Shown piece after piece: positions 18,130 through 27,179 of a stretch of DNA of 64,000 bases (positions are counted from its first letter, which is position 1; every line of letters begins with the position of its first letter). Position numbers and translations under genes: made by a program. The stretch is from Flavobacterium pectinovorum. GTDB taxonomy: Bacteria; Bacteroidota; Bacteroidia; Flavobacteriales; Flavobacteriaceae. The stretch is from assembly GCF_022802975.1 (NCBI RefSeq), contig NZ_JAFEVZ010000005.1:186001-250000 (forward strand), written 5' to 3'. Under the pieces are notes generated by a model that saw only the letters and a list, made by a program, of their open reading frames with translations, did no database searches and was not told the DNA's origin.

Positions 18130-20058
18130 ATGCATTTTAAAACCCCCGAAATTCTATACTTTCTGTTCTTATTGATTGTTCCTATTTTGGTTCATTTATT
18201 TCAATTACGACGTTTTAAAACCTCTTATTTTACCAATGTTCGTTTTTTAAAAGAACTTGCCGTTCAGACTCGTAAAAGTTCTAAAATCAAGAAAAGATTA
18301 TTATTAACCACACGTTTATTTTTACTGACTTGTGCCATTTTAGCTTTTGCCCAGCCTTTTTTTGAAGCCAAAGACAGTAAAAATGCATCAAACGAAATGT
18401 ACATTGTTCTGGATAATTCATTTAGTATGCAGGCAAAGGGAAAAAAAGGTGAATTATTAAAACGTGCTATCCAGGAATTACTCGAAAACACTCCGGAAAC
18501 TGCTCAATTTTCATTGTTAACCAATACCGAAAACTTCTGGAATACGGATATCAAATCTTCTAAAAGTGCTTTACAAAATCTAAAATACAGTGCCACACCT
18601 TTTGAACTTTCATCGATAATAGCAAAGATAAAAGCGCATAAATCAGCACATAAAAAAGATATTGTCATTATCACTGATGCTGTTGGTTTAACTGAAAAAG
18701 ATGTAACAAACATTGATTTTCAAGACAAACCCTACTTTATAATTCCGGAAGCAGAACAAAAAAACAATATTTCTATTGACAGTGTTTTCATCAACCAGAC
18801 TTTAGAAAATTTCTACGAAATAGGAATCAATTTATCTGCACACGGAGAAGATTTCAGACCTGTTTCAACTGCTTTATACAACCAAAATAAATTAATTGCA
18901 AAAACGATTATCAATTTTGATTCGAAGAAAAAGAAAGTCAATTTTACGATTCCAAAAGAAACATTTCACGGATATGTAACTATTGAAGATAATGGTCTGA
19001 CTTACGACAACAAGCTTTATTTCAGTATTTCAAAAGCTAAAAAAACAAATATTATTAGTATCGGAGAACCAGAAAAAAGCATTTTCTTATCGAGAATTTA
19101 TACTTCATCCGAATTCAATTACAGCAATTATCCGCTCACCAGTTTAGACTATAATGGCTTAGAAAAACAGAACACCATTATTCTGAACGAATTAATTGAA
19201 GTTCCTCAAGCATTACAAACCACTTTAAAAGCCTTTGTTTCTAAAGGCGGAAATTTGGTTGTTATTCCTTCTGAAAAAAGTTCTGTTTCAAATCTGAATG
19301 CTTTTTTAGGAAATTTTGGAAAAGTTCAATTCAATAACCTTAAAAAAGAAGAGAAACTAATTACGAAAATCAATTTCGATCATCCTTTATTTTCCGGAGT
19401 TTTTGAAAACAAAATAACAAATTTCCAGTATCCAAAAACAAACAGTTCATTTGAAATTTCAAGTCCGTATCCCGCAGTTTTATCTTATGAAGATCAAAGT
19501 GTTTTCGTGAGCATGATTCAGAATCCCGTTGCAGGAATTACTGTTTTTTCAGCACCAATAAACACTTCTAATTCAAACTTTCAACAGTCGCCCTTAATTG
19601 TTCCTCTTTTTTACAAAATGGGACAAAACAATCAAAAAACGGGTGTAAATGCTTTGACAATTGGCAACAACCAGCCTTATTTTGTGGATGTTTTATTGAG
19701 TAAAGATGCCATTTTAGAAGTAAAAGGAAATGAAGATTCTTTTATTCCGATTCAGCAAATATTGAATAATAAAGTAAAACTAACCTTTAATGATTTCCCC
19801 GAAACAGCCGGAAATTACAGTGTTTTTGATAAAAAAGAATCAGTCGAAAACCTGTGTTTCAATTACAAAAGAAGCGAAAGTGATTTGAGTAAGGTAAATA
19901 CAAACGTAGTTTCCGATTTTAAAACCGCCGATACCATTTCGACCATATTTAACACCTTACAAACTGAACGAACAGACAGTCAAATTTGGAAATGGTTTGT
20001 TATCTTTGCACTGTTATTTTTAGCATTAGAAATGGCGATCATCAAATTCGTGAAGTAA
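18130..20058 (+). CDS. BatA-domain / VWA-like membrane protein
   Basis: A 642-aa inner-membrane protein. The N-terminus (about 1-80) is the BatA-type domain: a helix with FLFLLIVPILVHLF, a basic linker, then a second helix ending ILAFAQPFF. A partial von Willebrand A-like domain follows (about 90-200), with the metal-site motif LDNSFSM (D-x-S-x-S type). A long extracytoplasmic beta-rich region leads to a C-terminal transmembrane helix at about 618-640. It is a recognised flavobacterial family that differs from true BatA/BatB by its size. The function is not established; aerotolerance or envelope assembly is only inferred from the Bat name. A dispersed inverted-repeat element separates it from the next gene. 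Confidence 0.8.
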   Translation: MHFKTPEILYFLFLLIVPILVHLFQLRRFKTSYFTNVRFLKELAVQTRKSSKIKKRLLLTTRLFLLTCAILAFAQPFFEAKDSKNASNEMYIVLDNSFSMQAKGKKGELLKRAIQELLENTPETAQFSLLTNTENFWNTDIKSSKSALQNLKYSATPFELSSIIAKIKAHKSAHKKDIVIITDAVGLTEKDVTNIDFQDKPYFIIPEAEQKNNISIDSVFINQTLENFYEIGINLSAHGEDFRPVSTALYNQNKLIAKTIINFDSKKKKVNFTIPKETFHGYVTIEDNGLTYDNKLYFSISKAKKTNIISIGEPEKSIFLSRIYTSSEFNYSNYPLTSLDYNGLEKQNTIILNELIEVPQALQTTLKAFVSKGGNLVVIPSEKSSVSNLNAFLGNFGKVQFNNLKKEEKLITKINFDHPLFSGVFENKITNFQYPKTNSSFEISSPYPAVLSYEDQSVFVSMIQNPVAGITVFSAPINTSNSNFQQSPLIVPLFYKMGQNNQKTGVNALTIGNNQPYFVDVLLSKDAILEVKGNEDSFIPIQQILNNKVKLTFNDFPETAGNYSVFDKKESVENLCFNYKRSESDLSKVNTNVVSDFKTADTISTIFNTLQTERTDSQIWKWFVIFALLFLALEMAIIKFVK

Positions 20059-20081
20059 AGCTTATGGTTTTCTTTTTTTTT

Positions 20082-20189
20082 AGTTTGTCATTCCGAGGAA
20101 CGAGGAATCTCCGCGAGAAACTCGACAAAGATTAGCTTTCCGTTGTGGAGTTACTTGCGGAGATTTCTCCTCTGTCGAAATGACAAACT
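20082..20189. repeat. 108-bp intergenic inverted-repeat element
   Basis: The ends are AGTTTGTCATTCCGAGG... and its imperfect reverse complement ...CGAAATGACAAACT. The arms are about 33 bp with a handful of mismatches and converge on ATCTCCGC/GCGGAGAT. The centre is about 40 bp of unrelated sequence. The GTCATTnCGA end resembles the ends of the family 2 repeats in this window. No coding capacity. Likely a MITE-like or REP-like element. Confidence 0.75.
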
Positions 20190-20246
20190 GTATGACTAAA
20201 AATGTTAGAAAATTACAATTTCAATTTAAAATAAATTTATCTATAT

Positions 20247-21500
20247 ATGAAAATAATCATCAGAAGCGCCAAAATTATCGATTCAAAAAGTCCGTTTCAT
20301 AACCAGACTGTTGATCTTTTAATTGCAGATGGTTTAATAGAAAAAATAGGAACATCCATTCTTGACATCGACGATACAACAGAAGTTAAGTTTGAAAACC
20401 TACACCTCTCTCAGGGATGGTTTGACAGCAGTGTTTCTTTGGGCGAACCGGGTTACGAAGACAGAGAAACAATTGCAAACGGATTGAATGTTGCTGCAAA
20501 AAGCGGATTTACAGCCATTGCTTTACAGCCTAACTCCTACCCGATTATCGATAACCAATCGCAGGTAAATTTCGTAAAAAATAAAGCAAATGGTTTTGCC
20601 ACAGAACTCTTTCCTATTGGCGCCTTGACTAAAGCCAGCGAAGGAAAAGACATGGCCGAATTGTTTGATATGAAAAAATCAGGAGCCATTGCTTTTGGAG
20701 ATTATAATAAAAGTCTTGACAACGCCAACCTCCTTAAAATCGCCTTGCAATATGTGCAGGATTTTGATGGTTTGGTAATCGGCTATTCGCAAGATGCTAA
20801 CATCAAAGGAAACGGAGTGGCAAACGAAGGAATTGTTTCAACAAGATTGGGCTTAAAAGGAATTCCGAATTTAGCCGAAGAACTGCAAATTTCAAGAAAC
20901 TTATTTTTATTGGAATATACCGGAGGAAAACTTCATATTCCAACCATTTCTACAGCAAAAACAGTTGAATTAATTAAAGAAGCCAAAGCAAAAGGTTTAC
21001 AAGTTACCTGCAGCGTTTCTGTGCATCATTTAGTTTTAACAGACGAAAAACTGGAAGGTTTCGATACCCGCTTTAAAGTGACTCCTCCATTACGAACCGA
21101 AGCCGACAGAAAAGCGCTTATCAACGCCGTTTTAGACGGAACAATTGATACAATTACCTCAGATCACAATCCGATTGATATTGAATTCAAAAAAATGGAA
21201 TTTGACACTGCCAAAAATGGAACAATTGGACTGGAAAGTGCTTTTGGAGCTTTATTGACTGTTTTACCTCTGGAAACTGTAATCGAAAAACTAACTTTAG
21301 GAAAAGCCATTTTCGGAATTGAAAATAATTCAATTACTGAAGGTTCAAAAGCTAATTTCACATTTTTTACTCCGGAAGGAAAGTCAACTTTTACTACAGC
21401 AAACATTCTTTCAAAATCTAAAAATTCTGCTTTTTTAGGAACTGAAATTAAAGGCTCTGTGTACGGAATTTTAAATCAAAATCAACTTGTTACAAAATAA
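20247..21500 (+). CDS. Dihydroorotase homologue lacking key metal ligands
   Basis: A 417-aa amidohydrolase-fold protein matching class I dihydroorotase over its full length. The hallmark metal-binding string D-x-H-x-H-x-R-E-P-G is altered to DSSVSLGEPG at 60-69: both histidines are Ser (62 and 64) and the substrate-binding Arg is Gly66. The usual HCED metal segment appears as YSQD. The later His region (VSVHHLV) and the SDHNP Asp motif remain. It is therefore predicted to be inactive as a dihydroorotase on its own, perhaps a structural partner of PyrB as described for pseudo-dihydroorotases, or repurposed. A tiny membrane-protein gene starts 4 bp downstream. Confidence 0.85.
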   Translation: MKIIIRSAKIIDSKSPFHNQTVDLLIADGLIEKIGTSILDIDDTTEVKFENLHLSQGWFDSSVSLGEPGYEDRETIANGLNVAAKSGFTAIALQPNSYPIIDNQSQVNFVKNKANGFATELFPIGALTKASEGKDMAELFDMKKSGAIAFGDYNKSLDNANLLKIALQYVQDFDGLVIGYSQDANIKGNGVANEGIVSTRLGLKGIPNLAEELQISRNLFLLEYTGGKLHIPTISTAKTVELIKEAKAKGLQVTCSVSVHHLVLTDEKLEGFDTRFKVTPPLRTEADRKALINAVLDGTIDTITSDHNPIDIEFKKMEFDTAKNGTIGLESAFGALLTVLPLETVIEKLTLGKAIFGIENNSITEGSKANFTFFTPEGKSTFTTANILSKSKNSAFLGTEIKGSVYGILNQNQLVTK

Positions 21501-21504
21501 TACA

Positions 21505-21831
21505 ATGAATAACACAATCGAAGAAGGAAAATCAATTGCGATTACCAGTTATATCTTAATTATCGGAGTATTAATTGCAATGTCAATGAACGCTGAAAAC
21601 AAAAACAATTTTGCTTCTTTTCATATTCGTCAGGCCTTAGGATTGTCTTTAACCTTCATCTCTTTTGGAGCTATAATTAGTAATTTCGATAGCTTTTTTA
21701 TCACTTTCCCAATGTGGATTTGTATTTCAATCCTATGGACTTTCGGTATTTTTAATGCCATACAAGGACAGACAAAACCAATTCCATTAGTTGGAAATCT
21801 ATTTCAAAAATGGTTTAAATCTATAGGATAA
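21505..21831 (+). CDS. DUF4870-like small membrane protein
   Basis: A 108-aa protein when started at the ATG at 21505; the reading frame extends upstream only to a TTG inside the preceding gene, which I reject. It has three hydrophobic helices (about 10-28, 40-60 and 65-82). FASFHIRQALGL and IPLVGNLFQKWF match the pattern of DUF4870/Tic20-like small membrane proteins. It lies 4 bp after the dihydroorotase-like gene and is probably co-translated. Function unknown. Confidence 0.7.
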   Translation: MNNTIEEGKSIAITSYILIIGVLIAMSMNAENKNNFASFHIRQALGLSLTFISFGAIISNFDSFFITFPMWICISILWTFGIFNAIQGQTKPIPLVGNLFQKWFKSIG

Positions 21832-21913
21832 AAAATTCAATTTTTGAAATTTGAAATTCCAAAACTGAAACTCACATTTTACAATTCACAACTTACATTT
21901 TACCATTAAAAAA

Positions 21914-22558
21914 ATGAATCTATCTTTAGAATATAAAATACAGGAACCAAAAGTTATTCTGAAAAAAAATCCTGTATTGCTTTTATTACACGGATATGGC
22001 AGCAACGAAGCCGATTTATTTTCGTTTGCCACAGAACTCCCGAATAATTATTACATCATTTCTGCAAGAGCCCCTTATGATTTACAATACGGGGCTTATG
22101 CCTGGTATGCGATTAATTTTGATGCCGACCAGAACAAATTTTCAGATAACGAACAGGCCAAAACTTCACGTGATATTATCGCAAATTTTGTAGATGAATT
22201 GGTTGCCAATTATCCTATTGATGCAAATAATATTACCTTAATCGGTTTCAGTCAGGGTTCTATTTTAAGTTACTCCGTTGCGCTTTCTTATCCTGAAAAA
22301 ATTCAGAGAGTTGTGGCAATGAGCGGTTATTTTAATGAAGAAATCATCAAAGACGGTTACGAGAAAAACGACTTTAAAAACCTGAAAATATTTGCTTCAC
22401 ACGGAACTGTAGATCAAGTTATTCCAATTGAGTGGGCCAGAAAAACACCTTCAATTTTAGAAAAGCTAAATATTCCGGTTACTTATAAAGAATATCCTGT
22501 TGGACATGGTGTTGCACCTCAGAATTTCTTTGATTTTAAGAATTGGCTGGCTTTGTAA
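21914..22558 (+). CDS. Alpha/beta hydrolase, carboxylesterase/phospholipase type
   Basis: A 214-aa cytoplasmic serine hydrolase of the small carboxylesterase/acyl-thioesterase group (YpfH-like). The oxyanion loop LLLHGYGSNEADL lies at 22-35. The nucleophile Ser113 is in GFSQGS, and Asp167 (HGTVDQVIP) and His198 (PVGHGV) complete the triad. Length is normal for the family. The gene follows the small membrane-protein gene by 82 bp of low-complexity DNA with a repeated ACATTTTAC motif and is closed by a strong hairpin. The natural substrate is not predictable. Confidence 0.85.
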   Translation: MNLSLEYKIQEPKVILKKNPVLLLLHGYGSNEADLFSFATELPNNYYIISARAPYDLQYGAYAWYAINFDADQNKFSDNEQAKTSRDIIANFVDELVANYPIDANNITLIGFSQGSILSYSVALSYPEKIQRVVAMSGYFNEEIIKDGYEKNDFKNLKIFASHGTVDQVIPIEWARKTPSILEKLNIPVTYKEYPVGHGVAPQNFFDFKNWLAL

Positions 22559-22563
22559 ATAAT

Positions 22564-22609
22564 AAAAAGTGAAATGTAAAATGACAAATCAAATTACATT
22601 TCACTTTTT
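22564..22609. terminator. Terminator after the alpha/beta hydrolase gene
   Basis: A perfect 16-bp stem (22564-22579 with 22594-22609, core GTGAAATGTAA/TTACATTTCAC) with a 14-nt loop starts 5 bp after the stop codon and ends in six T residues. Its A/T flanks allow use in both directions, and the next gene is convergent. Confidence 0.85.
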
Positions 22610-22671
22610 TATTTTCTTTTAATTCTCAAATAGAGAATCATAGTACTTAATGTAGAAATAAACTACAGGTT

Positions 22672-23175
22672 TTATTTTTGGTATAATAAAGACTGATTTA
22701 CTTCAAAATCAATTGACTCGTCATCATTTACAAAGTATTTCAACAAAACCTCTCCCCATAATTCTCCATTGCTGTAATCTGCAATAATCCATCTGTGGTT
22801 TAATACTTTTACTTTATTGATAATAAATTTATTAGGACCAATTTTATCCTGACCTGTATAAGGATTTCCGTCTGGATTTGCATTTAAGTCCAATAATTTC
22901 TCCGTCACAACCGGAATCAGTTTTTCGAATAAAATAACTTTACCACCAGAAGCGCTGTTATCAAAGTAATTTTGTGCATTTTCATTGTTTTCCAATGAAA
23001 AATAATTTGATTCTGCCAGTTTTGTTGAAACTGTATTTATGCTGTCTCTTAATTTTTTAGTTGTTTTATCATATCTTTCCGTCTCAAATTTTATTTCTCT
23101 GCTATAAAACATATAAGTAAAAATATTCATTAGGATTGCTAATAAAAAAAGATAAAGCATTAAGGATTTCTTCAT
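22672..23175 (-). CDS. Membrane-anchored protein of unknown function
   Basis: A 167-aa protein with an N-terminal transmembrane helix (about 5-24), a charged coiled-coil-like stretch (about 28-60) and a C-terminal globular part of about 100 residues that includes NRWIIADYSNGELWGEVLLKY-like strands. I do not recognise the family; it looks like a conserved flavobacterial envelope protein. It lies 13 bp downstream of the metallo-hydrolase gene on the same strand, so it is probably its operon partner. Confidence 0.65.
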   Translation of the reverse strand: MKKSLMLYLFLLAILMNIFTYMFYSREIKFETERYDKTTKKLRDSINTVSTKLAESNYFSLENNENAQNYFDNSASGGKVILFEKLIPVVTEKLLDLNANPDGNPYTGQDKIGPNKFIINKVKVLNHRWIIADYSNGELWGEVLLKYFVNDDESIDFEVNQSLLYQK

Positions 23176-23188
23176 TTTGTAGGTATAA

Positions 23189-23953
23189 TTAAATTGTAAT
23201 TTCTAAGTTGTCATAGGCCAGAAAAACATTTTCAGGAAGTTGTTTTTGTACTTCTTCGTGAAATCCTAAAACGTGGCTAATGTGAGTTAAATAAGCTTTT
23301 TCTGGCTTGACTAAATTTATAAAATCAAGTGCTTCCTGCAGATTAAAATGAGTGTCATGCGGTTCTACACGTAAAGCATTCACAACCAAAACTTTTAAAC
23401 CTTTAAGTTTCTCAATTTCGGTATTTTCAATGGTTTTTACATCAGTTAAATAGGCAAAATCATCGATTCTATAACCAAAAACCTGTAAATCGCCGTGCAT
23501 GACATTAATCGGGATTGCTATTTTATCTCCTATTGCAAAAGGAGTGTCATTGATTACTTCAATCGTTTTTACACTTGGAGCACCCGGATATTTATTTACT
23601 GTTTCAAAAACATAATCAAAACGCTTTTTTAAATTATCAATCACACGCTGGTGCGCATAAACCGGAATTTCGCCTTGTCTGAAATTATAGGGACGAATAT
23701 CATCTAAACCGGCTGTATGATCTGCATGCTCGTGTGTGAATAAAATTGCATCGAGTTTTCGACAGCCGCAGGAAAGCATTTGCTGCCTGAAATCAGGCCC
23801 GCAGTCTACAACGTATGAATGTTCGTCCCATGTGATCCAAATAGACACACGAAGCCTTTTATCCTTAGCGTCTGTGCTTTTACAAACAGGGTGATCAATC
23901 CCAATAATGGGAATACCCTGAGAAGTACCGGTACCTAAAAAATAGATCTTCAA
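23189..23953 (-). CDS. MBL-fold metallo-hydrolase (PhnP-like)
   Basis: A 254-aa cytoplasmic metallo-beta-lactamase-fold hydrolase. The dinuclear site motif THEHADH lies at 73-79 (His74, His76, Asp78, His79) and is followed by TAGLDDIRPYN, which points to the PhnP/cyclic phosphodiesterase or RNase Z-like branch. Further ligands are in VMHGD and the C-terminal LTHISH. The opening GTGTSQGIP is typical of this branch. The best start is a TTG at 23953: no in-frame ATG precedes the conserved N-terminus. Phosphodiesterase activity is inferred. It heads a two-gene operon with the membrane protein downstream. Confidence 0.85.
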   Translation of the reverse strand: MKIYFLGTGTSQGIPIIGIDHPVCKSTDAKDKRLRVSIWITWDEHSYVVDCGPDFRQQMLSCGCRKLDAILFTHEHADHTAGLDDIRPYNFRQGEIPVYAHQRVIDNLKKRFDYVFETVNKYPGAPSVKTIEVINDTPFAIGDKIAIPINVMHGDLQVFGYRIDDFAYLTDVKTIENTEIEKLKGLKVLVVNALRVEPHDTHFNLQEALDFINLVKPEKAYLTHISHVLGFHEEVQKQLPENVFLAYDNLEITI

Positions 23954-24014
23954 TTGAACTTGTTTTTTTTACAAAAATAGGGATTATTTCTCTTTCATTA
24001 GAACGCTAATTTAC

Positions 24015-24022
24015 TAACTTTG
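24015..24022 (+). promoter_or_regulatory. -7 box for the 485-aa conserved protein gene
   Basis: An exact TAACTTTG box lies 22 bp before the ATG at 24045. It is the clearest promoter element in the gap between the divergent metallo-hydrolase and the 485-aa protein genes. Confidence 0.6.
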
Positions 24023-24044
24023 TAACAAATCTATTCAAAATAAA

Positions 24045-25502
24045 ATGGGCACAGAAATAAAACTCAAAGGTGACAAGGTCATCGCTCAGATTCCTTCTAT
24101 AAAAGACAAAGCATTACGCATTAATTTAAACGAGAATATTTACGGAACTTTTGCTGAAATTGGAGCTGGACAGGAGACAGTCAGGCACTTTTTCAGATCC
24201 GGAGGTTCATCAGGTACGATTGCAAAAGCCATGTCTGCCTACGATAAAGATTTTAGTGATGCCGTTTACGGAGTTGAAGGAGATGGTCGGTATGTAACTG
24301 AAAATCGTCTCAAAAAAATGTTAACCTTTGAAGGAGAACTGATTGAAGAACGTTTAAGCAGAGAAAAACACCCAAACAAACTTTTTTTCAGTTATGCCAA
24401 TACGGTCGCCACGATAGATTTTGCCAAACAATTTAAAGGACACGGCTGGGTTGGAATCAGATACCAGATTGAACCTGACGAAGCCTATAACGAAATTATT
24501 CTTCACATTCGTTTTAAAGAAACCGATGCCCGATTACAACAGGAAACATTAGGAATTTTAGGTGTTAACCTGATTTACGGTGCTTTCTACAAATATAATG
24601 ACCCGAAACGATTACTTCGTTATTTATACGACCATTTAGACAAAGATCAGCTGGAAATCGACACCATTAACTTTTCAGGACCACGTTTTGCCGATGTTGA
24701 CAATCGTTTAATGAGTTTACAACTGGTTAAAAACGGAATGACTGATGCTGTAATGTTTAATCCTGAAGGAAAAAACGTTTTACCGGCAGCTGTTTTATAC
24801 AAAAAGAACCTTCTTGCTTTCAGAGGAAGTTTCCGTCCGGTTACCAATGTTAATCTTGATATGTATGAGAAATCGTTAAAAATGTTTCTCGAAGAAAATA
24901 AAGTCGAAAAAGACAATACTCTGGTAGTCTTTGAAATTACACTTTCAAATTTACGCTCAGATGGTGAAATTGATGAGCGTGACTTTATGGACAGGGCAGA
25001 ATTACTTTGTTCGTTAGGACAAACGGTTATGATTTCTAACTTCCAGGAATATTACAAGGTAGTTGAGTATTTTTCTAATTATACCAAAGCCCGCATGGGA
25101 TTAGCCATGGGAGTTAATAACTTAGTCGATATTTTTGATGAGAAATATTACCGCCATTTGAGTGGTGGAATTCTGGAAGCTTTCGGAAAATTATTCTATC
25201 GCGACATGAAAGTATTTTTATATCCGATGTTGGCTGAAGATGGTGAAATCATTACTTCTGAAAACCTAAAAGTACATCCAAGAATGAAGGAATTATACAA
25301 ATTCTTTAAATTCAACGGAAAAGTAGTTGATATTTTAGATTACAATCCAAATATATTAAATGTATTCTCTCGTGAAGTTTTAAAAATGATTGGTCAGGGA
25401 AAACCGGGCTGGGAACCAATGCTGCCATCCGGAGTTGCAGAAATCATAAAAGAGCACCATCTTTTTGGATATCATCCACAAAAAGAATTAGAACAAAACT
25501 AA
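24045..25502 (+). CDS. Conserved protein of unknown function, 485 aa
   Basis: A soluble 485-aa protein without signal peptide or membrane segments. Recognisable strings include LNENIYGTFAEIGAGQETVRHFF, with a Gly-rich RSGGSSGTIAKAMSAYDK loop near 50-67, GVEGDGRYVTENRL and a C-terminal PSGVAEIIKEHHLFGYHP. I recognise it as a conserved bacterial family that is common in Bacteroidota, but I know no demonstrated activity. The AGQE and SGGSSGT loops could bind nucleotide or phosphate, which is speculative. It has its own promoter box and terminator, so it is monocistronic. Confidence 0.75.
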   Translation: MGTEIKLKGDKVIAQIPSIKDKALRINLNENIYGTFAEIGAGQETVRHFFRSGGSSGTIAKAMSAYDKDFSDAVYGVEGDGRYVTENRLKKMLTFEGELIEERLSREKHPNKLFFSYANTVATIDFAKQFKGHGWVGIRYQIEPDEAYNEIILHIRFKETDARLQQETLGILGVNLIYGAFYKYNDPKRLLRYLYDHLDKDQLEIDTINFSGPRFADVDNRLMSLQLVKNGMTDAVMFNPEGKNVLPAAVLYKKNLLAFRGSFRPVTNVNLDMYEKSLKMFLEENKVEKDNTLVVFEITLSNLRSDGEIDERDFMDRAELLCSLGQTVMISNFQEYYKVVEYFSNYTKARMGLAMGVNNLVDIFDEKYYRHLSGGILEAFGKLFYRDMKVFLYPMLAEDGEIITSENLKVHPRMKELYKFFKFNGKVVDILDYNPNILNVFSREVLKMIGQGKPGWEPMLPSGVAEIIKEHHLFGYHPQKELEQN

Positions 25503-25528
25503 ACCAAATTTTATTGGTTCAAAATCAT

Positions 25529-25567
25529 AAAAAGTCCAAAAAAGAGCGATTCTTTTTTGGGCTTTTT
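25529..25567 (+). terminator. Terminator of the 485-aa protein gene
   Basis: A long A/T-rich stem (25529-25545 with 25550-25567, containing AGTCCAAAAAAGA/TCTTTTTTGGGCT with one G-T pair) and a 4-nt loop, followed by T residues. A smaller AACCAA/TTGGTT hairpin precedes it. Confidence 0.85.
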
Positions 25568-25647
25568 TATTTCTCAAAATTTATTTCATTTTACTGCGTT
25601 CTACATTATAATTTAAATTTTTAGTACTTTTAATAAAAAATAAAACC

Positions 25648-26175
25648 ATGAAAATTATAGCCTTTGCAGGAAGTAACAGCCAACAATCAATCAATAAACA
25701 TTTAGCAGCTTATGCAGCCAGTCAATTTGAAAATGCTGAAGTAGAAGTTTTAGACCTCAACGATTTTGTCATGCCGCTATTCAGCGTTGATTTAGAAAAA
25801 GAAATTGGCCAGCACGAAATTGCAAAATCATTTCTAAAAAAAATAGAAAGTGCCGATATTCTGGTTGTTTCTTTGGCAGAAAATAACGGAAATTACTCGG
25901 TTGCTTTTAAAAATGTTTTCGATTGGAGTTCCAGAATTATCAAAGATATTTTTCAGCAAAAACCAATGCTTTTGATGGCAACTTCTCCCGGAGCAAGAGG
26001 TGGTGCTTCTGTTTTAGAAATTGCAAAAACCGCTTTTCCAAGATATGGCGCTCTGGTAAAAGGACTTTTTTCATTACCTTCTTTCAATGCGAATTTTGAT
26101 TTGGAAAAAAATGAAATCTCAAATATTGAATTCGATAATGAGTTAAAAACAATTGTAAAAAACAGTTTCAATTAA
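25648..26175 (+). CDS. NAD(P)H-dependent FMN reductase family protein
   Basis: A 175-aa flavodoxin-like oxidoreductase. The phosphate-binding loop FAGSNSQQSINKHL lies at 6-19, followed by VLDLNDFVMPLF. SLAENNGNYSVAFKNVFDWSSR is the typical active-site and dimer loop, and SPGARGG is the flavin-binding loop. The size matches the NADPH-dependent FMN reductase family (quinone or azo reduction). The stop codon overlaps the next start by one base (TAATG), so it is coupled to the transglutaminase gene. Substrate unknown. Confidence 0.88.
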   Translation: MKIIAFAGSNSQQSINKHLAAYAASQFENAEVEVLDLNDFVMPLFSVDLEKEIGQHEIAKSFLKKIESADILVVSLAENNGNYSVAFKNVFDWSSRIIKDIFQQKPMLLMATSPGARGGASVLEIAKTAFPRYGALVKGLFSLPSFNANFDLEKNEISNIEFDNELKTIVKNSFN

Positions 26176-27155
26176 TGAAAATGAAACAAATCGTTTTTGC
26201 ATTTATTTTGCTAAATATCATTTTCTTGCAGGCCTCCTACTCTCAAAAATATAGTACGGTTGACAATATCGTTTTGAAATATCCTAAAAATTTCGATAGC
26301 ACAGAAGAATTAGCTGAAAAAATAGAAAAAGATTTCAATTCAGATGATGAAAAAGCAAGGGCCATTTACAGTTGGATTGCGTTTAATATAAAATACGATT
26401 ATGCTTCTTTTTTAAATCCGCCAAAAACACAAAGTTTTTCGTATCGCACCGAAGCCGAAAAACAGAAAAAAATACGAGAGTTTAATAACAATATACTTCA
26501 AAAGGCATTTAAATCTAAAAAAGCAGTTTGCGAGGGTTTTACTCTTTTATTTCAGCATTTGACTTCATTAGTTGGAATAAAATCACAAGTTATTAAAGGC
26601 GATTCAAAAACAAGACTGGCTGAGATTGGCCGAAAAAACACCTCTTCCAATCATGCATGGAATACCGTTTTAATTGATAAAAAATGGCGTTTAGTTGATG
26701 TTACGTGGGGACAAGGTTATTACGACAGTAACAAGGGGAAAATGGTAAAAGATTTTGATCCGGCTTATTTTGATACAGAACCCGATTATTTTTTTGCAAA
26801 ACATTTTCCTGAATCAGGTAGTTTTTCTGGTCAAAAATTAAACAAAGATGATTTTCTAAATGGTCCTTTAATTTACAACAAAACAATTTCAGGAGACAAT
26901 AAAATCATAGCACCGGAATCTGGAATAATTGAAGTCAATAATGGCGATAAAATAACTTTTGTGATTAAAAACATTTCAAAATCAGATCCCTTTTATTATG
27001 TAAATAAAAAAAACCAGCCTGTTAGAATAGTAAACTCAAAGGAAAAAAGAGGCACTTTGGAGTTTCAGGTTACTTTTGATAAAACCATCGGGGATTATAT
27101 TACATTTTATCTGGATACAAATAGTATTGTTTCTTTTAAAGTAATTTCAAAATAG
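26175..27155 (+). CDS. Exported transglutaminase-like protein
   Basis: A 326-aa protein with a signal peptide (about 1-23) and a transglutaminase-fold domain (about 45-210). The Cys-His-Asp triad is readable: Cys119 in KAVCEGFT, His160 in SNHAWN and Asp175 in WRLVDVTWG. The C-terminal ~100 residues form a beta-sandwich. Such proteins may act as cysteine proteases or cross-linking enzymes in the periplasm. It overlaps the FMN reductase gene by one base. A family 2 dispersed repeat begins 25 bp after its stop. Confidence 0.85.
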   Translation: MKMKQIVFAFILLNIIFLQASYSQKYSTVDNIVLKYPKNFDSTEELAEKIEKDFNSDDEKARAIYSWIAFNIKYDYASFLNPPKTQSFSYRTEAEKQKKIREFNNNILQKAFKSKKAVCEGFTLLFQHLTSLVGIKSQVIKGDSKTRLAEIGRKNTSSNHAWNTVLIDKKWRLVDVTWGQGYYDSNKGKMVKDFDPAYFDTEPDYFFAKHFPESGSFSGQKLNKDDFLNGPLIYNKTISGDNKIIAPESGIIEVNNGDKITFVIKNISKSDPFYYVNKKNQPVRIVNSKEKRGTLEFQVTFDKTIGDYITFYLDTNSIVSFKVISK

Positions 27156-27179
27156 ATAAAATTAATCTGTTGGGTAAAA

